Assembly (NCBI GenBank): GCA_019671005.1
Contig: CM033712.1
Location: forward strand, 73,172,479 to 73,236,478
Source of the DNA: Hibiscus mutabilis
Taxonomy: Eukaryota; Streptophyta; Magnoliopsida; Malvales; Malvaceae
Direction of reading: 5' to 3'
DNA: 64,000 nt
Shown: positions 1-12,182 of the stretch, one piece after another
Numbering within the stretch: position 1 is the stretch's first letter
How the letters are laid out: every line of letters begins with the position of its first letter
The notes under the pieces: generated by a model
Database searches by the model: none
Seen by the model: the letters and a program-made list of their open reading frames with translations, nothing else
What the model was told of the DNA's origin: nothing
Program-made: the position numbers and the translations under genes

Positions 1-2426
1 AATTTAAACTTTATTCAAGTTCATGGCTACGTTTATATAGCATGATATATGTCAATGTCATAAGATTTTCATGTATGCCCGGTTATCATAATATGCCTTA
101 TATGCATCATGATCACTATATAAATATTACCATCATACCAATCATGTATCAACATAATATAAACCGGATATAAATTTCTTACCGATATACTTGCCATTTT
201 CCTTGAGTGTTCATATAAATATGTCCCGAGAGTTCATATACTCTCTAACATATTTACCATTTATTATCCCTTTATTTATAGCCCGATTATCAATGATTTA
301 CCGGTTTCCCAATTTCATAGCCCAAATATAACCTTGAGGACCTTGGGCACGCGAGTCAAATATGCTCCGAAGTGCTAACCCGCACGTTTATAAGCCAATG
401 CTAACCATTATCCCACACGTTTATAAGGCTGTACTAACCATTATCCTGCACGTTTATAAGGCCATGCTAACCATTATCCTACACGTTTATAAGGCCGCGC
501 TTACCATACACTAAGTGTACTTTTAACACTATAGTGTTTTCCCGAATTCCCGATTATGCAGCGTGCTGCTGGACTCTATGGCATGCCAACTATACCCTGT
601 CCCTCAATTACTCATTTGGGCAAAACTCCCAAATTTATTCCATCCATGGCAATGTATATCAATATAATTTAATATTGGGCAGTTCATACCCGAAATAACA
701 TTCATAGCATACCATCATCAATAACTAGTGATCAATGCATTTGTTTTCAACCCTTGACATATTTAAAATATGTCAAATATATGATCAATGACATAATATC
801 ATGCCAACATATAAATCATGTAGACTTATCGCAAGTCTTACCAATGATGTATAAAACAACCATGTATCATGTTATGTATGCATTGCACTCACCTGGGTCA
901 TTTATTAGCACGCCTCACTAAATTCTACTCGATCTTTTCCTTTATAGAACCTTGAACTTTCTTTGATTCGGCCTTGACTGAAAATCGAGTTTCGGGGCAT
1001 GAATCGAGCTTGGAAATTTTTTTCTCTTTCTTTCCCTAGCCCTCACGTTTTTGGCTGGAAAAGAATGTTCATATTTTCACCATTATTTTACGCATATATC
1101 TATTAAATGAATATTAAATTCATTTAATAGTGAAATTACAATTTTGTCGTTTTTATCCAATGGTTGAGATTGATTTTATCATCAATCAAGGGCCAAGATT
1201 TAATCTTCCATTTTCTCTTTCCAAAATTTCCCTTATAATTTTAAATATTTCAAAAATGCCATTGGGGCCAAATGACCAATTTGCCCTCCAACTAGTTTTT
1301 ATTTACTAGTTTGCCATTCTTGTAAAATTCAACTAAATCTAGTTGGAATCCAACCAAATACAATAAAATATTCATAAAATAATATTTTATGAATTTTCCA
1401 TGTCTTTTGAATCAGTCTCCAAAATTTCTATTCGATCCAATATATCGATAAATAATCCTTTACTCAGAAATAAATTGTAGGATTCATCTTGAATCAAACT
1501 AAAAATATTTCCAACACTTGGAAATGACTTTTATAACCTTTCTATATCATATGGCAAAATTTCATAATTTTCCAGTTCGATCCGGGTATCCGAATTCCAC
1601 TTAAACTTTAACTGTGATTTTCCCAATAATCGAAATATCAGATCGAACCAATAATTCCGCATTTGATTCACACCCTTAGGTGATCTGTTTATTTATGAAA
1701 TAAAAACCCTTAACTTTTGGGAAATTACAACTTTAGTCCCCAAACTTTTCCAAAGTTTATACTTTAGCCATAAAATTTCCAAAATTTACATTTTGGTCAC
1801 TACCTCTTTAAACTTCAATTCCCATTCCAATTTTCCTGGAATTCAACCAAACTTTAAGAATACCTTATTCAATTCACTATCTATCACATGAGACCTTTAA
1901 ACCTTATAAATTTCTTTTCCAAAACCCATAATTAAAGAAATTCTGACTTTCGCATTTTTGTTATTTTATTCACTAAGTTAGATTTTAAGCTATTATCTTA
2001 GTACTAAATGACCCTTAATCAACTTAGTAAATTTTGGGGTATTACTTTAAATGTCCAATTAATTTGAACCTGCCAATTTGATAAAGTCCATCCAATTAAG
2101 GTTAATTTTTAATTAAAGGTCACCGAATTAAATTCCTTTCAAACTTCGAGAATTTTCTTCGATTAAAAGCAAAAAATATTTTGGTACCGATTTCCGGGCG
2201 TGATGGGGGTGCTAATCCTTCCCCACACGTAACCAACTCCCGAACCCTTTCAAAATGAATCTTTGGTTTTGTGGTGTCCGGCCTACCTTATCCAAGTGGC
2301 CAGTGGCGACTCCAAGTTTTTATCGATTTTCAAAAGAAAAAGAATTTCCAAAAGAAATTCCCCTTTTAAACAAATCTTCTTCAAAAAGTGGGATACATTT
2401 AGTAGTTTTCAAAAGACGTCACCACA
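1..2426 (+). mobile_element. LTR (3' part) of Tat/Ogre-like Ty3/gypsy element, start outside window
   Basis: This AT-rich non-coding sequence ends in CA just before a primer-binding-site-like motif at 2430. A leader and then Tat/Ogre-type ORF1 and gag follow, so it sits where a 5' LTR should be. The left end lies beyond the window, so the LTR is at least 2.4 kb, long but normal for this lineage. A 33-bp tandem repeat lies inside it. No open frame of note. The assignment to LTR rests on position; no second LTR copy is present in the window to compare with. Confidence 0.5.
368..510. repeat. 33-bp tandem repeat, about four copies
   Basis: The core cacgtttataagg starts at 383, 416, 449 and 482, an exact 33-bp period. 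Between cores the sequence reads roughly tgctaaccattatcc. It lies inside the LTR and is probably an enhancer-like or slippage-derived LTR repeat. Confidence 0.85.
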
Positions 2427-2429
2427 GTT

Positions 2430-2448
2430 TGGCGACTCCACTGGGGAC
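2430..2448 (+). other. candidate primer-binding site (PBS)
   Basis: The sequence tggcgactccactgggga starts with TGG, the complement of the tRNA 3' CCA, and lies 3 bp after a CA that can end the LTR. I recall similar motifs following Tat/Ogre LTRs. I have not assigned the primer tRNA. Confidence 0.5.
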
Positions 2449-3169
2449 TTGATTTTGTTTTTAAAACAAAAAGAGAGTTAGGCAAGAAAATATTTGTTGT
2501 TTTTAATGATGGAAAATTGTCAGAATTTTAATCGACTCTAGTGAGGTTGATCCACTTTTGGAAATGTAACTACGATTGAACGTGCTTTGATAATTGATGG
2601 ACTTTAGATTAATTTTTCATTTAATTTCTAAGGAACCACCGACATGTGTTGCATCATTTTCATCAAGCTCTATACCCGAGATCCGCCCCTTAAGTGGGAG
2701 TGAAACGCCACATACCCACGTGAGTAGCCCTCTACGGGTCGGTAATTCACTTCCAAAATCCACGCCTTTTGACACGTGAGCATCCCTCCACGTCACTAGG
2801 TCGTGCTTTTCCTTGAACCAAAACCAATTCGCAAGCTTGTAATGGGCCAAAATTGAGGTTCTTGTTGCCTTAGTAGATAATAAGATAGGTTCGGGTACCC
2901 TTGTCTAGAAACAAACACATGTGCAAGAATTTAGGAAACCTACCCCGTTAGAGCCATGCAGATAACCCTAGCAAACTAGAATTCATGTGGTTAGGTTTAT
3001 TTCTTTATTTGCTTGTCTTATACTTATTTCGTTTTGCGTTTATCTCTTCTCATTTCCATTTTATTATTTATCTTATCACTAACGTTCTTTTTGTTTTCTT
3101 CATTTTCATCTTTTACCTTTTTTTGCATATCTTATCATATCATGAAGAGCACATTGAGTTGGAAATAGT
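2449..3169 (+). other. untranslated leader of the Tat/Ogre-like element
   Basis: No convincing coding sequence is seen between the PBS and ORF1. Short open frames on both strands lack any recognisable domain. Confidence 0.4.
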
Positions 3170-3537
3170 TTGAAGTTAAAAACTAGATTAATGAGAGACT
3201 TAGTTCGTAGCAGTGATGAAAAGAATTCTGATGTTCAGATATGGTTGGAAGGGGAGCAATTACATGAGGGAGACAATATTGTCACTGGGTTCAGATCAGC
3301 CATGTCAGCTACGATATTCATGAATATGAGTTCAATGATGTGTCCGAATTGAAGCCGATTTGGAACGGTTGGGATTTTGAAACGAAGAGTACTTTTAGAG
3401 AGGAGTATGGTGACATTGCGTACTTACTAGAAGTTTCTGTTGATCAAGCACTACTACAAGCTTTAGTGGGTTTTTGGAATTCCGCCTACAGCTGCTTTAC
3501 GATTGGTAACTTTGACCGAACTCCGACAATCAAAGAA
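3170..3537 (+). pseudogene. Tat/Ogre ORF1, N-terminal part (plant-mobile-domain-like), broken
   Basis: Two overlapping frames encode the start of the extra ORF1 that Tat/Ogre elements carry upstream of gag. The first frame runs from 3170. A frameshift near 3300 moves the reading to the frame containing LKPIWNGWD, YGDIAYLLEV and FWNSAYSCFTIGNFDRTPT. I recognise these as the plant-mobile-domain-like protein (DUF7745 type, from memory) common in plant gypsy elements. The coding stops abruptly at 3537, where a solo LTR has inserted, and resumes in the same phase at 7405. The function of this ORF1 is unknown. It is not expected to be expressed because of the frameshift, the insertion and downstream stops. 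Confidence 0.7.
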
Positions 3538-4280
3538 TGTAACCCCTAGGCCCGACTATGCGTTTCATCGAGTTCTAGGAGGTCACATTTAGGCCACGAG
3601 AGCAACCCATAGTAAAAACTCATAAAACTATTATCTTTCTAATACATTTGAAACCGTTAAGTAAAAATCTTTGTTATAACATCCTTAAAGAAAATCAAGA
3701 AACAAAAATCTAAAAGTATATTACAGACTCTGACACAATATAAGACATGACATACATGCCCACTAACTGTACCAGTACCGCACTCCACAAGCAAAACCGA
3801 ATGGAACTCCAATACCAATGTTGTCACTACACCAAGATCAAATTCTTTTAACCTGCGATGGTAAGAACAACGTGAGCTTGGGAAAGCTCAGTAATACAGA
3901 ACTACCAAGAGATGCTAAAGGCACAAGCAGATATATGGCAAGCGTAACACTGACATGATGTTTTGGGCAACAATAGACTCCAATTAACTTGATATTCGCA
4001 TCAAAAATTCACTTGAAGGTAGCAGGGTTATTTTTAATCGAATCACCTGAGTACAGTCAAAAAGCCTACAACTCGGATAATCAATAGAGATAGATTACAG
4101 AAGTGGAACCATGATGTTTTTGTGTTTCATTAGGCGTAGCTTGGGAGCATACATAGAGTTCAGACTTTAGTAAATTAATTCAGTAAGGTGGGATTAGAGA
4201 AGGGAATGAAAGGTTTTGTTTTAATTACTTGACTACCTTTCAACCATACACCGATATGCAATATCCCATAACAGTATCTA

Positions 4281-4360
4281 GAAAGACTTACCCTAAGCCC
4301 ATTGGGCATAGGAGCTTACAGAAAGACTTACCCTAGGCCCGTTGGGCGTAGGAGCTTTGG
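4281..4360. repeat. 40-bp direct repeat, two copies
   Basis: The units 4281-4320 and 4321-4360 both read gaaagacttaccct..gccc.ttgggc.taggagctt and differ at a few positions. A third, decayed start follows at about 4364. Confidence 0.85.
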
Positions 4361-6491
4361 TCTAGAAGGACTTACCAGCGTTGAGCCTACACAACTTCAA
4401 TCAAACCCCACGTAGTATACCCCAGATAGAATCAGTTTTATCCAGTAAATAGTAATATAAAAAAACATGCATCATATATATTTGTATAAGAAGACGGAAG
4501 CCAAGAATTGAGCTTTTAATACGGATAACAACGTCGTACTTTTAATTCAGAGCAAACAATCTTGTTTTAAAGCGGAGGAAATATTCATGGACACATGGAA
4601 CGCTCTATAAGGTCAAATTTATTCCTCGAAGTTGGTAATTATCAGAAAGAGAACATTGAACATCTAACCATTTTAGACTGATTTTAGAACAAGGTCCCAA
4701 TGAAAAAGGGGCTCAATACTAACGGCTCAAACTAGACATTCAGAAGTTGAAACATCAGGATCATTAAGATTTCAGATATATCGTGAGCAATCTAATCATT
4801 AATGCCTACGAGGGCATTATGGTCATTTTAACCTTCAAGGGTAATTTGGTAATTTAAACCAACAAGGTATAAACGATAACGTGCAGAATTCAGGAATTCT
4901 AGTTGCTCAGCATGTTTCTGAGTCCCTTTAAACTAATCGAAACCCATCAATACAGTGCTTATCATTTAACCGGACAAGTACACCTTATGCATTCATTTAT
5001 CAGAACTGACTACCTTAGATAACAAAATAGTTCACCTTCACCCACCAACCACTGAACGCAGTACGAGAAATCGGACAGGTAATCAAGCGGTACCCTTCCA
5101 AGCATTCGAACATGTGCATTGCACCCAAACTCAGTTCATAGCATCGAATGTACCTCTGGCAAACAAATCTCTCTTACTATTAACTATGCACTTTCTCCAA
5201 ATAGAATGAACATGCCTCCATATGATATTCTCCCAATATCACCCTAGTATCAGAAACAACCAACAGACACGAGTTGTATATTACCACTTTTAGAGCCATT
5301 ACATTTGTTTGGCTTTATTGGGATTTCTTGTTCCAAGTTAGAGGTATTTTCAGCCATTTAGCGTTTGAGGGTATTTCAAACACTTTGATGACCGAAGGTG
5401 TTTCAATTGTTCAGAGCCTTTCGGTCCTTCCAACTATTCATTCGTTCTAGATCACAAGGGTATATCCAAAGTTTCGGTCGATTGATAATTAATGCCTGAG
5501 GATGTTTCAATCTTTTGGTCATTACGATCATTCCGACCAATTCAGCCTTATCATTATTTCCCATCCTTTTTAGTTATTTTAAATCAAGTCAGTCTTTTAC
5601 GCCACATTGATTAATTTAGACATACGAATATATATATATATATTTTCCATAAATTTCTCTTTAGAGATTTATTCAAAATCCTAGCAAACCCAAGTACTTA
5701 CAATCTCGAAGGTTTAAGTCTTGTTACCATGACATTCCAAGTAATCCGAGGATTTCAAATACATCAGATGTCTTCCCAGATCAAGTGTAGATTCCCGAGT
5801 TGTTTTTATTGTTAGGGGTATTTTAGTCATTCTTATGCCTCAAGGGTATTTTCGTCATTCATTAGCCAAATATTTCTGGCATTTATGCTTTTAATAAAAA
5901 AATGACCAGACTTAGAAATCAACTATTTCATTAATCGTTTACTAAACTCGGAAGTCCTTTCGGTTTATCAAACCTCTTATTCAAATATTTTTGCCTTGGC
6001 CATTACTATTCTTATTTCAGAATTGATTGACATAAGCAAGATTAATCATATGCTCAATCATGGTCGTGAAAGTATTAATTGTATACCAACAAGTTTCAAA
6101 AGCATGCAGAAGGTAGTAATGTATTACCTTGAATCCTTGCTATACTGGTCGATCCATGATACTCCATTCAATCATTCTCGAACTCGAATTCGACATCCTT
6201 TAACAACCCGGATATAAGGAACTGTGAACACCTTCAATTATACAAATTCCAAGATCAGACCTTATTCACAAAGCTCTTAACTGAATAATTAAATACATAA
6301 GCACTCTCGGGTTCAAGGTCGGATTCGGAGGCCTTTGGGTCAGAATTTTGTGAAACAGACTTCAAAATCAGACTCAGGATGTCGAAAAATTTAAAATAAG
6401 GGTTTTCAGAAAATTTGACTTTTTGGTCAACGATCAAAGTCAACGCTGACGTCAGTATTGACAACTAACGTCATCAGTCAACAGGTCAACT

Positions 6492-6569
6492 GAGTTGACT
6501 CAGACGAGTTGATCATTGAGTTAACTCGGATGAGTTGACTCACTGAGTTGACTCAGCGAGTTGACTTGG
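6492..6569. repeat. 13-bp tandem repeat gagttgactcag, six copies
   Basis: The core gagttgact or close variants start at 6492, 6506, 6518, 6532, 6545 and 6558. This is a microsatellite-like array inside the solo LTR. Confidence 0.8.
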
Positions 6570-7277
6570 TTCAAGGCTAGACCGGGTCCAAGACCGGTTC
6601 GGCCAGCTCGGTTCATAGGCCACTGTTCAAGGTGGCTGGAATTCGCCGACGGCGGTGCGTGGTCGCCACGCGCAGCCCAAAACGGTTGGAAAAACACCAA
6701 AAATGCATTATTTTCCAGAAATTCATCAACCATCTCACTATATCACCGAAAATAGGTCGGAAAACTCACCAAACTTGCAAAAATCTAGTTAGAAACGATG
6801 TAACTCCTATGAAGCCTTAAACGGCGGCAGACCAACAATCGCCCACTGGTGTTATGCTCTCATCGGCCCGATGAGCACTTTGGTGATGGTGGTGTCCTCA
6901 ACGAAGCAGTGTACGTCGGCAGACCAACCAAAACCCTAAATGACGACCCACAACCCTCGACAGAATTTTTTGAGCACTCTCCACGGCCAATGACGTGGTG
7001 CTTCGACGAGTGGAGGGATGGTCTTTGGTCGAGCTACGATGATGAGCACAACGACGGCGACAGTGCATGCCACAAACGATCGGAGGAGGAGATCGAAGGC
7101 GGGCAACAAGGAGAGGTAAGGGGAAAATCTTGGGAGGATTCTATAACTCATCTGGTCAGGTGAAACCCCCCCCAAAAAAAATAATCGAAGAGTCAGGCTA
7201 TCATTTAATTATTTCAGTATAATTACTTGAATATAGATTAAGTTTATATTGGGGAAAATACTAACCAAATAAAATCT

Positions 7278-7332
7278 TAGCTCAAATGGTTAAGGCTTGG
7301 GTTCACCAAGCATGGGTCACAGGTTTAAGGCT
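7278..7332 (+). other. tRNA-like pol III box A/B-like module inside the solo LTR
   Basis: The sequence tagctcaaatgg (7278-7289) fits the box A consensus TRGYNNARNNGG. The sequence ggtttaaggct (7322-7332) is a weak box B match. This is a recognisable tRNA-like trace but not a tRNA gene. Confidence 0.4.
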
Positions 7333-7399
7333 TTACAATTTTAACTCTCTTCTTTTTTTCATCACCCATTTCTTTCTTTATTATTTTCAGAGTGTTACA

Positions 7400-9180
7400 A
7401 AGAATACCGAGACCTTATAAATTGCAAGAAGATTGACATGAATCGGGTATACTCAAAGCCAAGTAAGAACAAAGCCTTTTGGGGTAAGTTGAAGAAGTTC
7501 TCAGATACGTTGTTATCTTGGGTCGAGCATCAAGTCACTACTTGGAACAGTAAAGAGTATCTTAAGTGGGAAGGGATCTTAGCTTTAGCCTTTGTGCATC
7601 CTGTCGGCCGAGTTCAGCAGAATCTTTTTACTTTGTTGATCTATAGATTGGTACTCTTTCCCAAGCATTGGGACTCATCGATCCATCATTTTTGGATCTA
7701 TTTGATCGATTGGATAGCGGGACTAATCCAGTACCTGTAATTCTGGCCTAGACTTTTCGATCCTTGAGGTTTTGTCGGGAGCATGGTGGAGGTCACTTTC
7801 GGGGATGCCCGCAGCTTTTGACTGTTTGGTTCTACAGCCACATTTGGACCAACCCTAATTTTTTGAGGCTCGCTCCTTTATGACTACAAGTTCTCGCCCC
7901 TAGAAGAATTCCTGCGAAAGAGTGATTGACCAACCCGAAGATTCAAGGAAGTATGGCAAGATGTCCTCCGAAATCTAATGGAGGGGAATGTAGTTTGGAG
8001 AGTACCATGGTTGTTGGCAAAGAACATTCTCTATAGATGTGGGGAGCATTTATGGGTACCATTACTTGGCCTTTGGGGGCATATCACATATGCACCTCTT
8101 CTAGTTTTGAGACAGTATGGGTCGAAACAGTTCGTGCCAGCCACCAAGGGTCTAAATGAGTTCAACGTAGATTATACAAAGGAGAACGGCTACAAGATAA
8201 TAGTATACAATGCTTTTTCAACTTGGAACAACGCAAGACAAGTTAGGATCGTAAATGCTCCGTACATGGTCACTCCCGAGTACGAAGCATGGCGATTTAA
8301 TCGTGTCAATGACAACATTCCTCACTTGAATCCCGATGGAAAGAGATCTGTTCCTACCGAGGCCGACTTGATGAGGAAACAACTTGAAGAAGAGCGAAAG
8401 AGGTACCTCAAGCTCGAGGAGAGAGCCCATCAAGAAAAGTTCAACTTCGAGTTAGAGAAGACGCAGTTCGAATGAGTGGTTAAAGATCTACAAAGGAAAA
8501 GAGATGAGCTGGAACTCGAACTCAAGATGGAGAAGGAAGAGATTTAGAAGCTTAAAAGGTTGAATAAAAGCAAAAGAGTTGCGGAAGGCGGACTGAGTGA
8601 AAGGTTAGAGCTCCGTTTGAAGGAAGAGAAATCAAGAGCCAAGAACCACAAAAGAATGTTTTACGAGAACAAAGATCGAGCACTCGCTTTGACCGAAGAA
8701 TTGAAGAATCTATGAATCTCCCACTCGGGACAGGTCGAGAATGAACAACACCAAAATGAAACCTTAAAAGATCAAGTGAAGTGTTTGGAAAAATCACTTT
8801 TCAAGCATAAGGGTTCGACTAGCAAGCTAAAGGCCAGCAACTTGGAGAATCAAGTCTTGACGACTCACGTCAATGAGTTGGAAACCGAGGTTCAACAGCT
8901 CAAGGATCACTTGGCAAGCCTTAGGGGAGTGATTCAAGTACGTCCAACGCCGAGTCTAGAGTAATTGCACTTCGCTGCCTACACAATTTGGAGGTAGGAA
9001 CAAGAGCTGGTACATTGGATGACCCAGATATAAGAGGTTGCTCGAAAAGTATAGATTCTAGTGGAAGATGCTATCGAACTCCATGACTGTATGGATGATG
9101 ATTATGAGGAAGGAGAGAGGATCGTTTGGATTTTGAGGGAGATCGTTGACCTTGATACTACCCTGAAGCCATATGTGTAG
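7400..9180 (+). pseudogene. Tat/Ogre ORF1, remainder (plant-mobile-domain-like plus coiled coil), decayed
   Basis: Coding resumes after the solo LTR in the phase left at 3537. It first gives the section to about 7740, including the motif LFTLLIYRLVLFPK. It then decays through several stops and a frameshift to about 7975. The section 7978-8475 is open and carries LYRCGEHLWVPLLGLWG, YAPLLVLRQYGSKQFVPAT and the motif WRFNRVNDNIP. From about 8340 it becomes a long charged coiled coil (runs of E, K, R and L in heptads) with in-frame stops near 8475, 8546 and 8713. The last clear coiled-coil frame is 8776-8964. A plausible natural stop is TAG at 9178-9180 after a conserved-looking KPYV end. It is not functional. 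Confidence 0.7.
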
Positions 9181-9439
9181 TTGGTTCTCTTTAAGTTATT
9201 ATAACAAGACAACGTTTCCGTTAATGAAAGTCGTTTAACGATGATATTTGCCAAACTCAGTGTTGCTCTTTGCATTCATGCATGATCTTTCATTTGCATT
9301 CTTTGTTAAAAGCTAATAATCATATAATTAGTACAATGGCTTACATTTTTGATTAATTTCCATTTATTAATTAAAAGGCTTTCTATTTCAGAAAGATTAC
9401 ATTTTGCTTCTAAAAAATTGTCATCATTCCACACCTTTA
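9181..9439 (+). other. ORF1-gag spacer of the Tat/Ogre-like element
   Basis: AT-rich sequence with no coding signal. It corresponds in position to the spacer between ORF1 and gag in this lineage. Confidence 0.4.
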
Positions 9440-11064
9440 TCGCACTCGCTCACAATCAAAGAAAATAAAGGAGAGCTTTGCCAAGTTGGAGGCAGACCTA
9501 CGTGGCCAGATAGAACGAGCCCAACAGGAATTAAGGGATACCATCATCAAGTCTCAGTAGGACATGATGAAGGAAATATCTCAGCTGCTGTAAACTCGAC
9601 TAGGACCAGATCTGAGGGGCAAGAGTACCCTTGAGAATCCTACCCAAAACTCGGGGGATCGCCCTCATGCCCAGATCGTGCAGAACCCTCTGCTTGTTGA
9701 ACCCTCTCTTAATCCCCCACAAGGGGCATCTTCCTCTCATATCGGTCTAGCTCCTCAAACTCAACCCGAAGTGACCTTCAGGAATCCCAAAGTTGAACCA
9801 AATGAAAGTAGAATTCACTAAGCAATTAGAGGATACTCAGAAAGACCTAGAGGAAAGGTTCCAAGTGAAGGAAGAAGAAGATGGCTCCTATAGGTTAAGT
9901 GCTAGGGAGCTCAGTTTAGTCCTCGATGTGGATATCCCATATAAGTTCAAGACCCCTGATTTTGAAAAGTTTGATAGAACCACCTGCCCGTCTACTCATA
10001 TAGTGATGTTGTGCCGGAAGATGGTTGGGTTTAACAACAACGAGAAGCTCCTGATTCCATATTTTCAGGACAGCTTAGTAGGATCTGCTTCGAGGTGGTA
10101 TAATCAACTAACCAGGGCTCAAATTAAGTTGTGGAGGGATCTGACAAAAGCTTTTACTGATCAGTATAAGCATGTAACTGACATGGTTCCCAACCGACTA
10201 TTGTTGGAAGGTATGGAACAAAAGCACAATGAGACCCTTCGTGAATACGCTTAAAGATGGCGTGATGTGGCGGCGCAGGTTCAACCACTACTTCACGAGC
10301 ACGAGATCTCCCCAATGTTTGTAGACACACTAAAAATGACACTTTATGATCGGTTGATCAGCAACCCTATTAGAAATTTTGTGGAGATGGTCATGACTGA
10401 CGAGCGCATTGAAACAGCCATCAAGAGCAGAAGAATCGATAGAGGGGATCATTCACGCAAACAATACAAGAAAAAAAGACCACGAGGTGAAAAATGCAAA
10501 CACCTTCGAGGAAACCAAGAACTTCACTATCTCCCAGCCCTAGACCCCAGCGGGGAATTCCAAAAACTTCAACAAGAGAGAAGACAAGAGACCCAGGAAG
10601 GAAAGGGAAGAGAGATCCTTCACTCCTTTGCCAATCTCTTACAAGGATCTCAACTCAAAATTGTACAAGGTCGATTTAGTTCATCCTTATCACGTTACTC
10701 CTTACAACCCACCTTGCCCAGCATGGTATGACCTCAAGGTTCATTGCGAATACCATGCCGATGTTTCGATTGAAAATTGTGTGGCATTCAAGAAGTTCGT
10801 TCAAAACTTAATTCGGACCAGAGTGTTACAATTGATAGAACCAAGCACGACCAACAACCCATACCAAATCACGCAGACCAAGGCGTGAGTGCTATCAAAG
10901 ACGAGAATGCCATAAAAACTAGGGAGAACATGTCCGAGATTCAGTCACCGTTAAGGTAGGTTTTCCAGCAGTTATGCATGGCACGACTCATCGATCGGGG
11001 AATGGTGTTGGTGAAAGAAGGATGTGGTCCGTATTGTGAGTACCATTAATCGGGAGATCATGAT
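9440..11064 (+). pseudogene. Tat/Ogre-like gag (capsid domain and linker), broken
   Basis: The frame at 9793-10254, continuing after one stop through 10267-10500, encodes a typical retrotransposon gag capsid region (Retrotrans_gag family): IPYKFKTPDFEKFDRTTCP, FQDSLVGSASRWYNQL, W.DL..AFTDQYKH and the charged segment LLLEGMEQK. A stop at 10252-10254 and shifts near 10500 and 10620 break it. The frame at 10628-10888 carries the linker with SYKDLNSKLYK, PYNPPCPAWYD and CEYHADVSIENCVAFKK, a zinc-knuckle-like Cys/His stretch. Coding then runs to a second Cys/His motif interrupted by the hAT element at 11065. Gag would form the particle in the cytoplasm. This copy cannot, because of the stops. Confidence 0.8.
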
Positions 11065-12174
11065 TAGGGGTAAGCGTTCGATCAAGTTGAGTCAAATCAA
11101 GTAAAAAAATTTTGAGTTATTCTAGTTGACGTGTCATATTTTACAACTTGAACTTAATTTGATTTTTTTTATTCGAGTCAAGTTTATGAAATTCGAGTCG
11201 AGTCGAGTTTTCGAGTTCCTATAAAAATTTAATTATAATTATTTACCATGTTATAGTACATCTTGATTCCAATTTAAACGAATTTCTCTAATCATATAAG
11301 ATATGCATATATATATATATTCATATTATTTTTCACGTGTATAAGTAAGATTTGTAATGTTATTTAATAAAAAATATAATCTAAATTTCTAAAATATATT
11401 TATAATATTATTTTTAAATAAAGAACTTTTGGGGATAAATTATTGATGGGATTATAAATGAGTCAATGAATTGATGTGAAGAAAAAAATACAAAAAATTA
11501 GTTGAATGATCAAATTGAATAAAATGTAAAGTTAAATGACTAAATTGCAAAAAAGAATATATTTTTTAAAAATATGAATTGAAGTTATATAGATATTATA
11601 TAGTGTTAGTGAATCATATGGTTTAATTTTGGTTAAAAATAGACTTAAAACAAAAGAGGAATTGAAGAAATGGGAAATCATTCAAAGTTGAGGGGCTAAA
11701 TTGAAAAAGTTGAAAATTTAATTTAAAAATATTAATTGAAGCTAAATATGTACTCTACGGTGGTTTAGGAGCATGCGGTTCAAATTTGGTCAAAAATAGA
11801 CTTAAAACGAATGAGGGATTGAAGAAATGAGGAAATCATACAAAGTTAAGGGGCTGAATTGAAAAAAATATGAAATTTATTTTAAAAAATATAAATTGAA
11901 GACAAATAAGTATTCTACATTGGTTTAAAAATACGTGGTTTAAATTTGGTAAAAAATGGACTTAAAATGAAGGAGGAATTGAAGAAAAATGAAATCAGGG
12001 GCTAAATTGCAAAATTTGGTTTTTCAATTTTTCAAGTTGGGCAAATTTCAACTCGAATCGAACTCAAATTTTTTTCGAGTTACTCGAGTTGACTCGAATA
12101 ACTGGACTCGAATAACTCAAAATTGAAAAAAAATATCGATTTTTTCGTTTCGAGTCGAGTTTTGCTCACCCCTA
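11065..12174. mobile_element. non-autonomous hAT element, 1110 bp
   Basis: The termini taggggtaagc and gctcaccccta form inverted repeats, perfect over the outer 7 bp. They are flanked by a perfect 8-bp target duplication atcatgat (11057-11064 and 12175-12182), the hAT hallmark. No transposase is present. The interior is AT-rich with a 158-bp tandem repeat, and the subterminal regions are rich in gagtcgag-type motifs. It is inserted in the gag linker of the Tat/Ogre-like element; the codon phase on the two sides is continuous. Confidence 0.92.
11565..12010. repeat. about 158-bp tandem repeat, three copies, inside the hAT element
   Basis: The landmark agacttaaaa (or ggacttaaaa) recurs at 11641, 11798 and 11958, giving periods of 157 and 160 bp. 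Each is followed by a gaggaattgaag-like string and an aggggctaaattg-like string. The outer copies are partial. Confidence 0.8.
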
Positions 12175-12182
12175 ATCATGAT

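Larger units (their letters stand above)
3538..7399 (-). mobile_element. solo LTR of a Tekay/Del-like gypsy element, 3862 bp
   Basis: It begins tgtaacccct and ends gtgttaca, with TG..CA termini and short inverted ends tgtaac/gttaca. It is flanked by a perfect 5-bp target duplication aagaa (3533-3537 and 7400-7404). No gag or pol is present, so it is one LTR left after recombination. A block near 3840-3900 read on the minus strand (..gagctttcccaagctcac..caggtt..) matches the usual orientation of these LTRs, so it probably lies on minus. The GC-richer part at 6540-7160 gives open frames such as 6849-7163 that match nothing. It disrupts ORF1 of the Tat/Ogre-like element. Confidence 0.85.

Noticed and set aside
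368..510. Regular 33-bp repeat that could look like a CRISPR array
   Set aside because: There are no variable spacers, the host is a plant, and it lies in a retroelement LTR.
6849..7163. Open frames of 104 and 79 aa on both strands in GC-richer sequence
   Set aside because: They lie inside a solo LTR, match nothing and overlap on opposite strands; they reflect local base composition.
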